DNA of 12,406 nucleotides from Verrucomicrobiota bacterium (GTDB lineage Bacteria; Verrucomicrobiota; Verrucomicrobiia; Opitutales; Opitutaceae), in assembly GCA_023410155.1 (NCBI GenBank), contig JAEYQF010000030.1:1-12406 (forward strand), given 5' to 3'. Positions 6,640-12,406 of this stretch are shown piece by piece (position 1 is the stretch's first letter; each line of letters opens with the position of its first letter). The position numbers and the translations under genes were made by a program. A model generated the notes under the pieces. It was given only the letters and a program-made list of their open reading frames with translations, was not told the DNA's origin and made no database searches.

Positions 6640-7881
6640 CTACACTCCCTGATCCAGAGCCCACCGCACCACGGGCGAATCGGGCGTGCGCACGATGATC
6701 TGCAGACCGGTCGTCAGTCCGGAGGGCAGCGCGAGCGGAATCGCGAGCACGGGGAGTCCGCCGACGCTCGCAGGCGAGCCCAGCGCGAGCAGGCGCTGGC
6801 GATTGGCCGGCGTGCACTCGGCCTTCGTGAGCGCGCCGGCGGGAGTCGCCGGCATCGCGAGAAAATCATACGAGCGGAAAAACGCGGCCCAGACCTCGCG
6901 GATCGCGCGTTGCTGGGTGCGCGCGGTAGCGATGACTTTGGGCGACAACTGTCGCGCCTGTTCGAGCCGAATCCGCACATTCGGATCGTAGCGCGTGGCG
7001 TAGGTGTCGAACCACGGCGCGTGGTAGTTCCACCCCTCGCTGGCGACGATGGTCGAGTAAGTGGTTGGCGCGGTGCTGAAGCCCTGCACGAGCTCGGACA
7101 CACACGCGGTGTCATCGACGCAATCCAAGCGTTCCGCCGCGGCGCGGCAGACGGCGGCCACCTCGGCATCGACGTTTTCGCCCGGGAGGAAAACACCGCG
7201 CGGCGTGCGCTCGATCGCAGCGCTCGCGCCGATCAGCGCGGCGTGGACGCGTTTCATGTCGGCTCCCGTCCCGGTGAACCAGCCTGCGGTGTCGCAGGTC
7301 GGGGAGAGCGGCACCCCGTCGGCGATCCACGCGTGGTGCGGCTGTAACCGAAAACCGAATACACCGCAGAAGGCCGACGGCACGCGCACCGAGCCGCCCG
7401 TGTCGGAGCCGAGCGCAAGCGGCACAATACCCGCTGCCACGGCGGCGGCAGAGCCGCTGCTGGAACCGCCACTAATGCGGCCGGGAAAACGCGGGTGCTC
7501 GCAATCGCCGTAGTGCGAATTTTCGCCCGTGATGCCGTAGGCAAACTCGTGCATGTGCGTTTTGCCCACGCACGCGGCGCCGGTTGCGTGGACGTGAGCG
7601 ACGAACGCACCGTCGCGGTCCGGCGTCGGACGGACCTCGGGGAGAAACGTGGAGCCTGCAAACGTGGGGAAACCGGCGAGATCGAAAAGATCCTTCACCA
7701 GCACAGGCACCCCGCGGAGCGGCCCGTCGGCGGCGTGCTCGAGCTGGGCGGCGAGCTTGGTTTCGTCGAGCAAGCCCGCGAGCACGGCGCGGTGTTGCGC
7801 AGAGCTCAGCGACGCGACGCGACGATGAAGCGTGGCGGCTGTATCGGCAGGAGAGAGTTGTTGCCACTCGAGGATCGACAT
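6640..7881 (-). CDS. Amidase-signature family amidase
   Basis: A 413-residue amidase of the amidase-signature (AS) superfamily (Pfam PF01425), which hydrolyses amide bonds with a Ser-cisSer-Lys triad. Lysine K63 lies in GVPVLVKDLFD, the Gly/Ser loop SGGSSSGSAA (137-146) holds the cis-serine (S140 or S141), and the nucleophile is S164 in GSDTGGSVRVP. ENSHYGDCEHP (120-130) and the C-terminal GLPVLAIPLALPSGLTTGLQ are also family-typical. The length is slightly short for the family but complete. The start at 7881 (MSILEWQQL) was taken over a TTG at 7917 that would place the N-terminus inside an inverted repeat. No signal peptide, so cytoplasmic. The group spans AtzE/AtzF-like, HpxY-like and aryl-amide hydrolases, and I cannot choose among them. 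It lies divergent from a RidA-like gene, with which it may share an operator. Confidence 0.9.
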   Translation of the reverse strand: MSILEWQQLSPADTAATLHRRVASLSSAQHRAVLAGLLDETKLAAQLEHAADGPLRGVPVLVKDLFDLAGFPTFAGSTFLPEVRPTPDRDGAFVAHVHATGAACVGKTHMHEFAYGITGENSHYGDCEHPRFPGRISGGSSSGSAAAVAAGIVPLALGSDTGGSVRVPSAFCGVFGFRLQPHHAWIADGVPLSPTCDTAGWFTGTGADMKRVHAALIGASAAIERTPRGVFLPGENVDAEVAAVCRAAAERLDCVDDTACVSELVQGFSTAPTTYSTIVASEGWNYHAPWFDTYATRYDPNVRIRLEQARQLSPKVIATARTQQRAIREVWAAFFRSYDFLAMPATPAGALTKAECTPANRQRLLALGSPASVGGLPVLAIPLALPSGLTTGLQIIVRTPDSPVVRWALDQGV

Positions 7882-7910
7882 CGCGGGCGATTTCAACGGC
7901 CGCGGCACAT

Positions 7911-7957
7911 GACGCAATACCGCGCGAAATCGGTTTTGCGTCGCGGCGCGCGACGCA
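7911..7957. promoter_or_regulatory. Two overlapping inverted repeats in the amidase/RidA divergent region
   Basis: The 89-bp gap 7882-7970 contains a 12-bp inverted repeat with one mismatch: GACGCAATACCG (7911-7922) and CGGTTTTGCGTC (7931-7942), spacer 8 bp. The right arm also pairs with a third half-site: TGCGTCG (7937-7943) and CGACGCA (7951-7957), spacer 7 bp. The two dyads are centred at 7926.5 and 7947, about 20.5 bp or two helical turns apart. This suggests paired dimer operator sites for a regulator of both genes. In RNA from the RidA side the two hairpins are mutually exclusive, so attenuation is an alternative reading. Confidence 0.6.
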
Positions 7958-7970
7958 GACAGTGGAGCCG

Positions 7971-8432
7971 ATGAATCCCGAAGCGAAGCTCTCCGAACTA
8001 GGTCTGGCTCTCCCGAATCCCCCGGCGGCGGCCGGCAGCTATGTGGCGACTGTTCGCACGGGCAACCTACTGTATTGCGCGGGCACGATCTGCATGGTGG
8101 ACGGCGCGATGACGCATGTCGGACAAGTGGGCAAGGAGCAGACGATCGCGACGGCGCAGAAGGCGGCCGAGGTGTGCGCCCTGAACACGCTCGCCAACAT
8201 CAAGGCCGCGCTTGGCTCGTTGGAGAAGGTCGCGCGCATCGTGATGTTGAATGGCTTCGTGAACGCGGTCGATGGGTTCGCGGACAGCCCCGCCGTGATC
8301 AACAGGGCGAGCGATCTCTTCGTGAAAGTTTTCGGCGACGCCGGCAAACACGCCCGCGCCGCGGTCGCGGTGAACGGACTGCCGAAAGGCTCGACGACGG
8401 AGATCCAGGTCGTTGTCGAAGTGAAGGTCTGA
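7971..8432 (+). CDS. RidA/YjgF-family protein, about 150-residue variant
   Basis: A 153-residue member of the Rid (YjgF/YER057c/UK114) superfamily, in the longer subgroup formerly labelled YjgF endoribonuclease-like. Canonical RidA deaminates reactive enamine/imine intermediates. The fold is visible as VRTGNLLYCAGTI (28-40), KAAEVCALNTLANIKAALGS (64-83), ARIVMLNGFVNAV (88-100), the VINRASDLF helix and the closing strand TTEIQVVVEVKV. R129 in HARAAVAV aligns with the arginine (R105 in E. coli RidA) needed for imine deamination, and E144 with the nearby glutamate, so the site looks intact. The start at 7971 has GGAG at 7964-7967 with short spacing, the clearest ribosome site in the window. It is divergent from an amidase and follows Rieske and amidohydrolase genes, so a role in clearing an enamine product is plausible but inferred. 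It does not look like an RNase gene in any specific way. Confidence 0.9.
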   Translation: MNPEAKLSELGLALPNPPAAAGSYVATVRTGNLLYCAGTICMVDGAMTHVGQVGKEQTIATAQKAAEVCALNTLANIKAALGSLEKVARIVMLNGFVNAVDGFADSPAVINRASDLFVKVFGDAGKHARAAVAVNGLPKGSTTEIQVVVEVKV

Positions 8433-8440
8433 CGCGCCCA

Positions 8441-8460
8441 GCCGGGGAGCGCAGCCCGGC
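8441..8460. terminator. Possible bidirectional hairpin between convergent RidA and argA
   Basis: GCCGGG (8441-8446) pairs with CCCGGC (8455-8460) around an 8-nt loop, inside the 33-bp gap between two convergent stop codons. It is GC-only with no T-run on either side, so it may stop or stabilise transcripts from both genes but is not a classical terminator. Confidence 0.4.
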
Positions 8461-8465
8461 ACGAT

Positions 8466-9806
8466 TCACGCGAGGTGCTTGACCAGGACCTTGGCTTTGC
8501 GGCCGCTTTCTTCGTAGGTTTTCAGGCGGGATTCGGGGAGGACGGATTTGTCGCTCTCCTCGAAGCCGACCACATTCTGGAAGAAGCCGAAGCTCTGGGT
8601 CGAAAGGGCGATGACGGTTTTCGCACCGCGCTCCTTCGCCATCAGCACCGCGTATTCGACCATTTTCTTGCCGATGCCGCGATTGTGATAGAACGGCATG
8701 ACGTAGAGGGAGCCGATCTCCGCGAGGTGAGGCTTGTTCGGATAAAAGTAGAGCGTGACGCAGGCGATGATGTTCTCGTCGATTTCGAAGACGAAGAACT
8801 GATCGATGTTTTTCTCGATCGCTTGCTGCGTGCGGTGGAGCAGCTCCTCGCGGCGCACGGCGGCGCGAGTCAGATTGTAAATCAGGCGAACGTCGCTCTT
8901 CCGCGCTTTGCGGATCTGCTGGTAGTCGTTGCCGTAAACGAGTGAGCCCACGCCTTCGTTGGAGAAAACCTCGTTCAACAGGCCGTCGAAAATGCGGCCG
9001 TCGAGGATGTGCACGCGCGGCGTGCCGGTCTCGATCGCTTTGACCGCGTGCGCGGCCTTGCTGCGGCAGGATTCCGCGATGCGCTCGGGCTTCTGCGTGA
9101 GAATCTCACGCAGCGCGTCGACCGCGATCTCGCGGCGGAACACGCCGTCGATTTCGAGTCCGGCGCCGGTGGTGAGGTAAATGATCTTCGTCGCGTGCAA
9201 GGCCTCGGCGAGTTCGGCGGCGAGCAGGTCGGAGTTGACGCGCAGCGATTTGCCGTCCGGGCCGAACGCGATCGGAGAGAGCACGGGCACAACCTGGTTG
9301 TTGATCAGCTCGGTGAGAAAATCCTTATCGATGCGCTCGACCTTGCCGGTGAACTGCTGATCGATGCCGCGGATGATGCCGACGGGCAGCGCACGCACGG
9401 CGTTGGGGATCGCGCATTTCAGCGCGTTTTGCGTGAGGCCCTCGACGAGGCTGTGGGAAACGCGCGAGGAGGCGCGGATCGCCAGATCGAGCGTGGCAGC
9501 GTCGGTGAGGCCGGTGCCATCGGAATTGGTGATCGGGATATTGCGCGCGACGGAGAGCTCCTGGAGCTGATGGCCGATGCCGTGCACGACGACGATCTTG
9601 ATGCCGAGCGAGCGAAGCACGGCGAGATCGACGAGCAGGTTGCCGAGATTCTCGTCCGCCACGATCGATCCGTCGAACGCGAGGATGAAGATCTGTCCCT
9701 GAAAACGCGGAACGTATTGGAGGATGCCGCGCAGATCGGTGGGCTTGATCGTCGTCGCGAGTGCGAGAGACGAGGAAGGCGGAGGCGTGGCGGGGCCGTT
9801 GCTCAT
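8466..9806 (-). CDS. argA: N-acetylglutamate synthase (amino-acid kinase plus GNAT domains)
   Basis: A 446-residue protein that would make N-acetylglutamate from acetyl-CoA and glutamate, the first step of arginine synthesis, in the cytoplasm. Residues about 25-295 form an amino-acid-kinase-like domain (IFILAFDGSIVADE, SLGIKIVVVHGIGHQLQEL, LSPIAFGPDGKSLRVNSD, EIDGVFRRE). The N-terminal kinase lysine/glycine motif is replaced by AFDGS, as expected for a regulatory, arginine-sensing domain rather than an active kinase. Residues about 303-440 are a GNAT acetyltransferase domain with the acetyl-CoA loop NRGIGKKM (375-382) and GFFQNVVGF (407-415). Length matches E. coli-type ArgA (about 440). The first 20 residues are low in complexity. 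It lies 101 bp downstream of, and on the same strand as, a membrane-anchored unknown gene. No Shine-Dalgarno at the start. Other arginine genes are not in view. Confidence 0.93.
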   Translation of the reverse strand: MSNGPATPPPSSSLALATTIKPTDLRGILQYVPRFQGQIFILAFDGSIVADENLGNLLVDLAVLRSLGIKIVVVHGIGHQLQELSVARNIPITNSDGTGLTDAATLDLAIRASSRVSHSLVEGLTQNALKCAIPNAVRALPVGIIRGIDQQFTGKVERIDKDFLTELINNQVVPVLSPIAFGPDGKSLRVNSDLLAAELAEALHATKIIYLTTGAGLEIDGVFRREIAVDALREILTQKPERIAESCRSKAAHAVKAIETGTPRVHILDGRIFDGLLNEVFSNEGVGSLVYGNDYQQIRKARKSDVRLIYNLTRAAVRREELLHRTQQAIEKNIDQFFVFEIDENIIACVTLYFYPNKPHLAEIGSLYVMPFYHNRGIGKKMVEYAVLMAKERGAKTVIALSTQSFGFFQNVVGFEESDKSVLPESRLKTYEESGRKAKVLVKHLA

Positions 9807-9907
9807 TGATTGTTTTGAAATGCGCGCTGGTTTTCGGGCAAGCGCCGCGGCGCGTCAATAGTGCCGCAGGGCGAAGACCGGCACAGTGAGCGGGGCGGAA
9901 GCCACCC

Positions 9908-10522
9908 TCACTTCACCTGCAGGGACCAGGTGCGCGAGGCGCTGGCGCCGAGCGCGGTCACCCGATACTGGCCGGGCTTCAGCGAACCGGCGGGGAAGGT
10001 GAGGCGCACGGAGTTCTGGCGATTGCGCGCGAGCAGGTCGCCGTGAAGTTTCTCCAGTTCGGGAGCGATCCAGATTTCTTCGCCCTGAACATAAGCTTCG
10101 GCGCCGCCGAGTTGTTGACGATGATCCGGCTGCGTGTAGCGGAGATCGATCGTGTAGTGGAGCAGGGCGTGGGCGACCGGCGCGGCGCTGACTTCGTCGA
10201 CCTCGGCTGCGAGCAGCGGTTTGTCGAGCAACGTATCCTGAAGAACCTGCGGCAGACCGCCGGGTGCGCGGGAGATCGTGGCGCCGGCAGGGCGCACGGC
10301 GGAGGATTCCGCGGGCAGCTCGGCCGTGAGGGAGATGCGCTGAAACCCCGCCGACAGCAGGCGCACGGTTTGGGCGCGGTCCTTCATGTCGTGATACGGC
10401 TCGAATGCCTTGCCCGGCTTGCGGTAACGCAGCGTGATGTAGGTATAGGGGATGATCACCGCGAGGATGGCGATGACGACCCACTTCATGGACCAAGACT
10501 GGCGTTGACGGGCGGCGGACAT
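9908..10522 (-). CDS. Membrane-anchored protein of unknown function
   Basis: I do not recognise this 204-residue protein. The start at 10522 was chosen because it gives a short basic N-terminus (MSAARQRQSWSMK) followed by one membrane segment, about residues 13-31 (KWVVIAILAVIIPYTYITL), then RYRKPGKAF. Longer in-frame starts would run into proS. After the anchor, the rest should lie outside the cytoplasm. It contains FEPYHDMKDRAQTVRLLSAG (40-59) and a Pro/Ala-rich middle. The C-terminal half is beta-rich, HALLHYTIDLRY and VRLTFPAGSLKPGQYRVTAL, ending RTWSLQVK; it resembles an immunoglobulin-like or FixH-like beta fold, but this is only an impression. It is divergent from proS (85-bp gap) and 101 bp upstream of argA on the same strand, so co-transcription with argA is possible. 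Coding status is supported by the organised domain layout and clean frame. Confidence 0.72.
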   Translation of the reverse strand: MSAARQRQSWSMKWVVIAILAVIIPYTYITLRYRKPGKAFEPYHDMKDRAQTVRLLSAGFQRISLTAELPAESSAVRPAGATISRAPGGLPQVLQDTLLDKPLLAAEVDEVSAAPVAHALLHYTIDLRYTQPDHRQQLGGAEAYVQGEEIWIAPELEKLHGDLLARNRQNSVRLTFPAGSLKPGQYRVTALGASASRTWSLQVK

Positions 10523-10607
10523 GCTGGACGGGCAGTAATCGGGGCGGGAGGCGGGCTCGCAAATAAAATTGCTCCGCGGGAAGGGCGCTGATTCGTTGCC
10601 CGACTCC
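10523..10607. promoter_or_regulatory. Divergent region with AT-rich patch upstream of proS and unknown gene
   Basis: This 85-bp gap separates two divergent start codons. A local AT-rich patch, AAATAAAATT (10561-10570), stands out against GC-rich flanks and is the likeliest site of promoter melting; TAAAAT could serve as a -10 for proS. No convincing -35 was found. GGGCA (10530-10534) and TGCCC (10597-10601) are a widely spaced inverted pair of doubtful meaning. Confidence 0.3.
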
Positions 10608-12374
10608 ATGAAACTCTGGTCCCAGTATTTCATTCCGACCCTGAAAGAGAGCCCTGCCGATGCGGAGATCGCCTCGCACAAGCTGCTCGTGCGCGCCGGC
10701 CTCGTTCGCAAACTCGGCGGCGGTCTCTATACGTATCTCCCGCTGGGCCTGCGGGTCATGCAGAAGATCACGCAAGCCTGCCGCGAAGAGATGGAGCGCG
10801 CTGGCGCGATCGAGCTGTGGATGCCGCACGTGCATCCGGTCGAGCTTTGGGAGCAGGGACCGCGCTGGGCCGCGGCGCGTGAGATCATGTTTCGCGCGGA
10901 CAGCGCCGGCGACGGCAAGCGCGCACCGCGTGATCCCGAGTTCGTGCTTGGCCCGACGCACGAGGAAATCATCACGCCGCTCGTGAAGACCGAGATCACG
11001 AGCTACCGCGATCTGCCGAAGAACTTTTTCCAAATCGCCACCAAGTTCCGCAACGAGATCCGTCCCCGTTACGGTCTGATGCGTGCGCGCGAGTTCGTGA
11101 TGATGGATGCGTATTCGTTCGACGTGAACGACGACCGCGCGATCGAGAGTTATCACGCGATGAAGAAGGCCTACGAGGCGTTCTTCAAACGCATCGGCGC
11201 CACTGCGATCGCGGTCGAAGCCGACACCGGTGTGATGGGCGGCAGTTTCTCGCACGAGTTCATGGTGCCCGCCGAGATCGGCGACGACGACGTGATCTAC
11301 AACGAGGAGAGCGGCTACGCGGCCAACCGCGAAAAAGCGACGAGCGGCCTCGTGCCGAAGGATCTCGCCGACGCAGCGCCCGTGGGCGCGGTAGAGGAGT
11401 TTGCCACGCCGGGCGTGGTGACGATCGCTGCACTCGAGGCGGCTCCGTATTCAGTTCCTGGAGACAAGCAGTTCAAGACGCTCGTCTATGTCGGCGACGG
11501 CAAACCGTTCCTCGTCATTCTGCGCGGCTGCGACGAACTTGAAGAGGCGAAGCTCGGCTCGCTTGGATTCACCCTTTTTCGTCCCGCCACGCCGGAAGAG
11601 ATCGAACCCGTGTTGGGCGCGAAGCCGGGCAGCCTCGGCGCCGTCCAAGGCACGATCAAGGACCCGGGCGCGCTCGCCGGTGTGTTTGCGGACCATGCGA
11701 TCCGGCTGATCGGCAACGGCGTCACGGGCGCGAACAAGGACGGTTTCCACCTGCGCAACGTGAACGTCGTGCGCGATCTCGCCGTGACCAAGTTCGGTGA
11801 TTTCCGCCGCGTGCGCACGGGGGAGCCCGATCCGATCGGCGGCCGTCCGCTCAGCGCGCGCCGCGGCATCGAGGTCGGACACATCTTCAAGCTCGGCACG
11901 AAATACTCCGAGAAGTTCGGCGCAGTTTATACCGACGACCAGAAGCAGACGCACCCGATGGTGATGGGCTGCTATGGCATTGGCATCAGCCGCACGCTAC
12001 AGGCCGTGATCGAGCAGAGCCATGACGCGGACGGCATCAAGTGGCCGTGGGCGGTTGCGCCGTTCCACGTTCTCGTTTGCGTGCTCGATCCGCAGCTCCC
12101 CGAAGCCATGACCCTCGCCAAAGACCTCGCTGCCGCCGCTGAAAGGGCCGGTGCCGATGTCTTGATTGATGACCGGGGCGAGCGTCCGGGGGTGAAGTTT
12201 AAAGACGCCGATCTGATCGGGATTCCGCTGCGCCTCACGGTCGGGGGCAAAGGCCTGAAGGAAGGCGTCATCGAGTTGAAGTGGCGCTCGTCGAAAGACG
12301 TGCAAAAAGTCCCCGTCGCGGAGGCGACCTCCCGCGTGGCGGCAGCCGTGGCCGAGGCGCAGGCGCAAGGTTGA
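10608..12374 (+). CDS. proS: Prolyl-tRNA synthetase, bacterial type with editing insertion
   Basis: A 588-residue cytoplasmic class II aminoacyl-tRNA synthetase that charges tRNA-Pro. It starts MKLWSQYFIPTLKE at 10608; an in-frame start 13 codons upstream lacks conservation. Class II motif 1 lies around residues 35-80 (GGGLYTYLPLGLRVM). GPTHEE (115-120) and motif 2 (KFRNEIRPRYGLMRAREFVM, 146-165) form the active site, and motif 3 is GCYGIGISRTLQA (454-466). Between motifs 2 and 3, about residues 225-405, sits the INS editing domain of long bacterial ProRS, with FKTLVYV carrying the deacylation-linked lysine and RNVNVVRDL, so it should clear Ala-tRNA-Pro. The C-terminal anticodon-binding domain (about 484-588) has VLIDDRGERPGVKFKDADLI. 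Length is standard and nothing is missing. It is divergent from the unknown membrane protein; the codon after the stop is followed by a possible next start. Confidence 0.97.
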   Translation: MKLWSQYFIPTLKESPADAEIASHKLLVRAGLVRKLGGGLYTYLPLGLRVMQKITQACREEMERAGAIELWMPHVHPVELWEQGPRWAAAREIMFRADSAGDGKRAPRDPEFVLGPTHEEIITPLVKTEITSYRDLPKNFFQIATKFRNEIRPRYGLMRAREFVMMDAYSFDVNDDRAIESYHAMKKAYEAFFKRIGATAIAVEADTGVMGGSFSHEFMVPAEIGDDDVIYNEESGYAANREKATSGLVPKDLADAAPVGAVEEFATPGVVTIAALEAAPYSVPGDKQFKTLVYVGDGKPFLVILRGCDELEEAKLGSLGFTLFRPATPEEIEPVLGAKPGSLGAVQGTIKDPGALAGVFADHAIRLIGNGVTGANKDGFHLRNVNVVRDLAVTKFGDFRRVRTGEPDPIGGRPLSARRGIEVGHIFKLGTKYSEKFGAVYTDDQKQTHPMVMGCYGIGISRTLQAVIEQSHDADGIKWPWAVAPFHVLVCVLDPQLPEAMTLAKDLAAAAERAGADVLIDDRGERPGVKFKDADLIGIPLRLTVGGKGLKEGVIELKWRSSKDVQKVPVAEATSRVAAAVAEAQAQG

Positions 12375-12377
12375 CGG

Positions 12378-12406
12378 ATGGCGCACGATGACCCTCAAGG
12401 CTTGCC
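12378..12406 (+). other. Possible start of a next gene, cut by window end
   Basis: Three bases after the proS stop there is an ATG (12378) that reads MAHDDPQGL to the edge of the window, and a second ATG in the same frame does not occur. Too little remains to identify a product or even to be sure it is coding; close spacing to proS is the only support. Confidence 0.18.

Noticed and set aside
6362..6652. Small protein encoded through the 22-bp repeats
   Set aside because: A 22-bp period changes frame each unit, so the apparent Arg/Thr/Ser-rich peptide is a by-product and has no ribosome site.
9842..9853. Perfect 12-bp palindrome GCGCCGCGGCGC before argA
   Set aside because: Pure GC palindromes of this size are expected by chance in such GC-rich sequence; no T-run or partner sites.
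9855..11255. A 466-codon minus-strand open frame across the unknown gene and proS
   Set aside because: It overlaps the conserved catalytic core of proS on the other strand and the real membrane-protein frame; composition is that of a shadow.

Overview
This window looks like a chromosomal segment from a GC-rich, Gram-negative heterotroph. The outer-membrane TonB-dependent receptor, the ArgA with fused amino-acid-kinase and GNAT domains, and the overall protein style suggest an Opitutaceae-like member of the Verrucomicrobiota. That placement is an inference from family resemblance, not a phylogenetic result. Only one of the ten genes (RidA-like) has a clear Shine-Dalgarno sequence, and the permease has at best a G-run. 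No rRNA, tRNA, CRISPR array, transposase or phage gene was seen.

Layout, left to right. (1) Positions 1-388, minus: the N-terminal part of an exported 'purine nucleoside permease' (NUP family), cut by the window edge. (2) 525-2879, plus, divergent from it: a complete TonB-dependent receptor, closed by a strong UUCG-loop terminator (2903-2932). (3) 2945-4372, plus: an NCS2/NAT xanthine/urate-type permease that begins 12 nt after that terminator. (4) 4479-5495, minus: a Rieske non-heme iron oxygenase. (5) 5548-6417, plus, divergent from it: an ACMSD-type amidohydrolase. (6) 6424-6599: an array of eight degenerate 22-bp tandem repeats between convergent genes. (7) 6640-7881, minus: an amidase-signature amidase. 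(8) 7971-8432, plus, divergent from it: a RidA-like protein; the gap holds two overlapping inverted repeats. (9) 8466-9806, minus: N-acetylglutamate synthase (argA), preceded on the same strand by a membrane-anchored protein of unknown function (9908-10522). (10) 10608-12374, plus: prolyl-tRNA synthetase (proS).

The first 8.4 kb can be read as a scavenging locus for purines or related N-heterocycles. The TonB receptor would bring material across the outer membrane. The exported NUP protein carries a nucleoside-phosphorylase-like glycine motif and would bind or cleave nucleosides in the periplasm. The NCS2 permease would import the base. The Rieske oxygenase resembles, from memory, the methylxanthine N-demethylase NdmA, and Rieske HpxD takes part in hypoxanthine oxidation in Klebsiella. 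The amidohydrolase, amidase and RidA-like protein could act on ring-opened or amide products. Each family assignment is supported by visible motifs; the pathway joining them is inference. The remaining genes (argA, unknown membrane protein, proS) are ordinary core functions.
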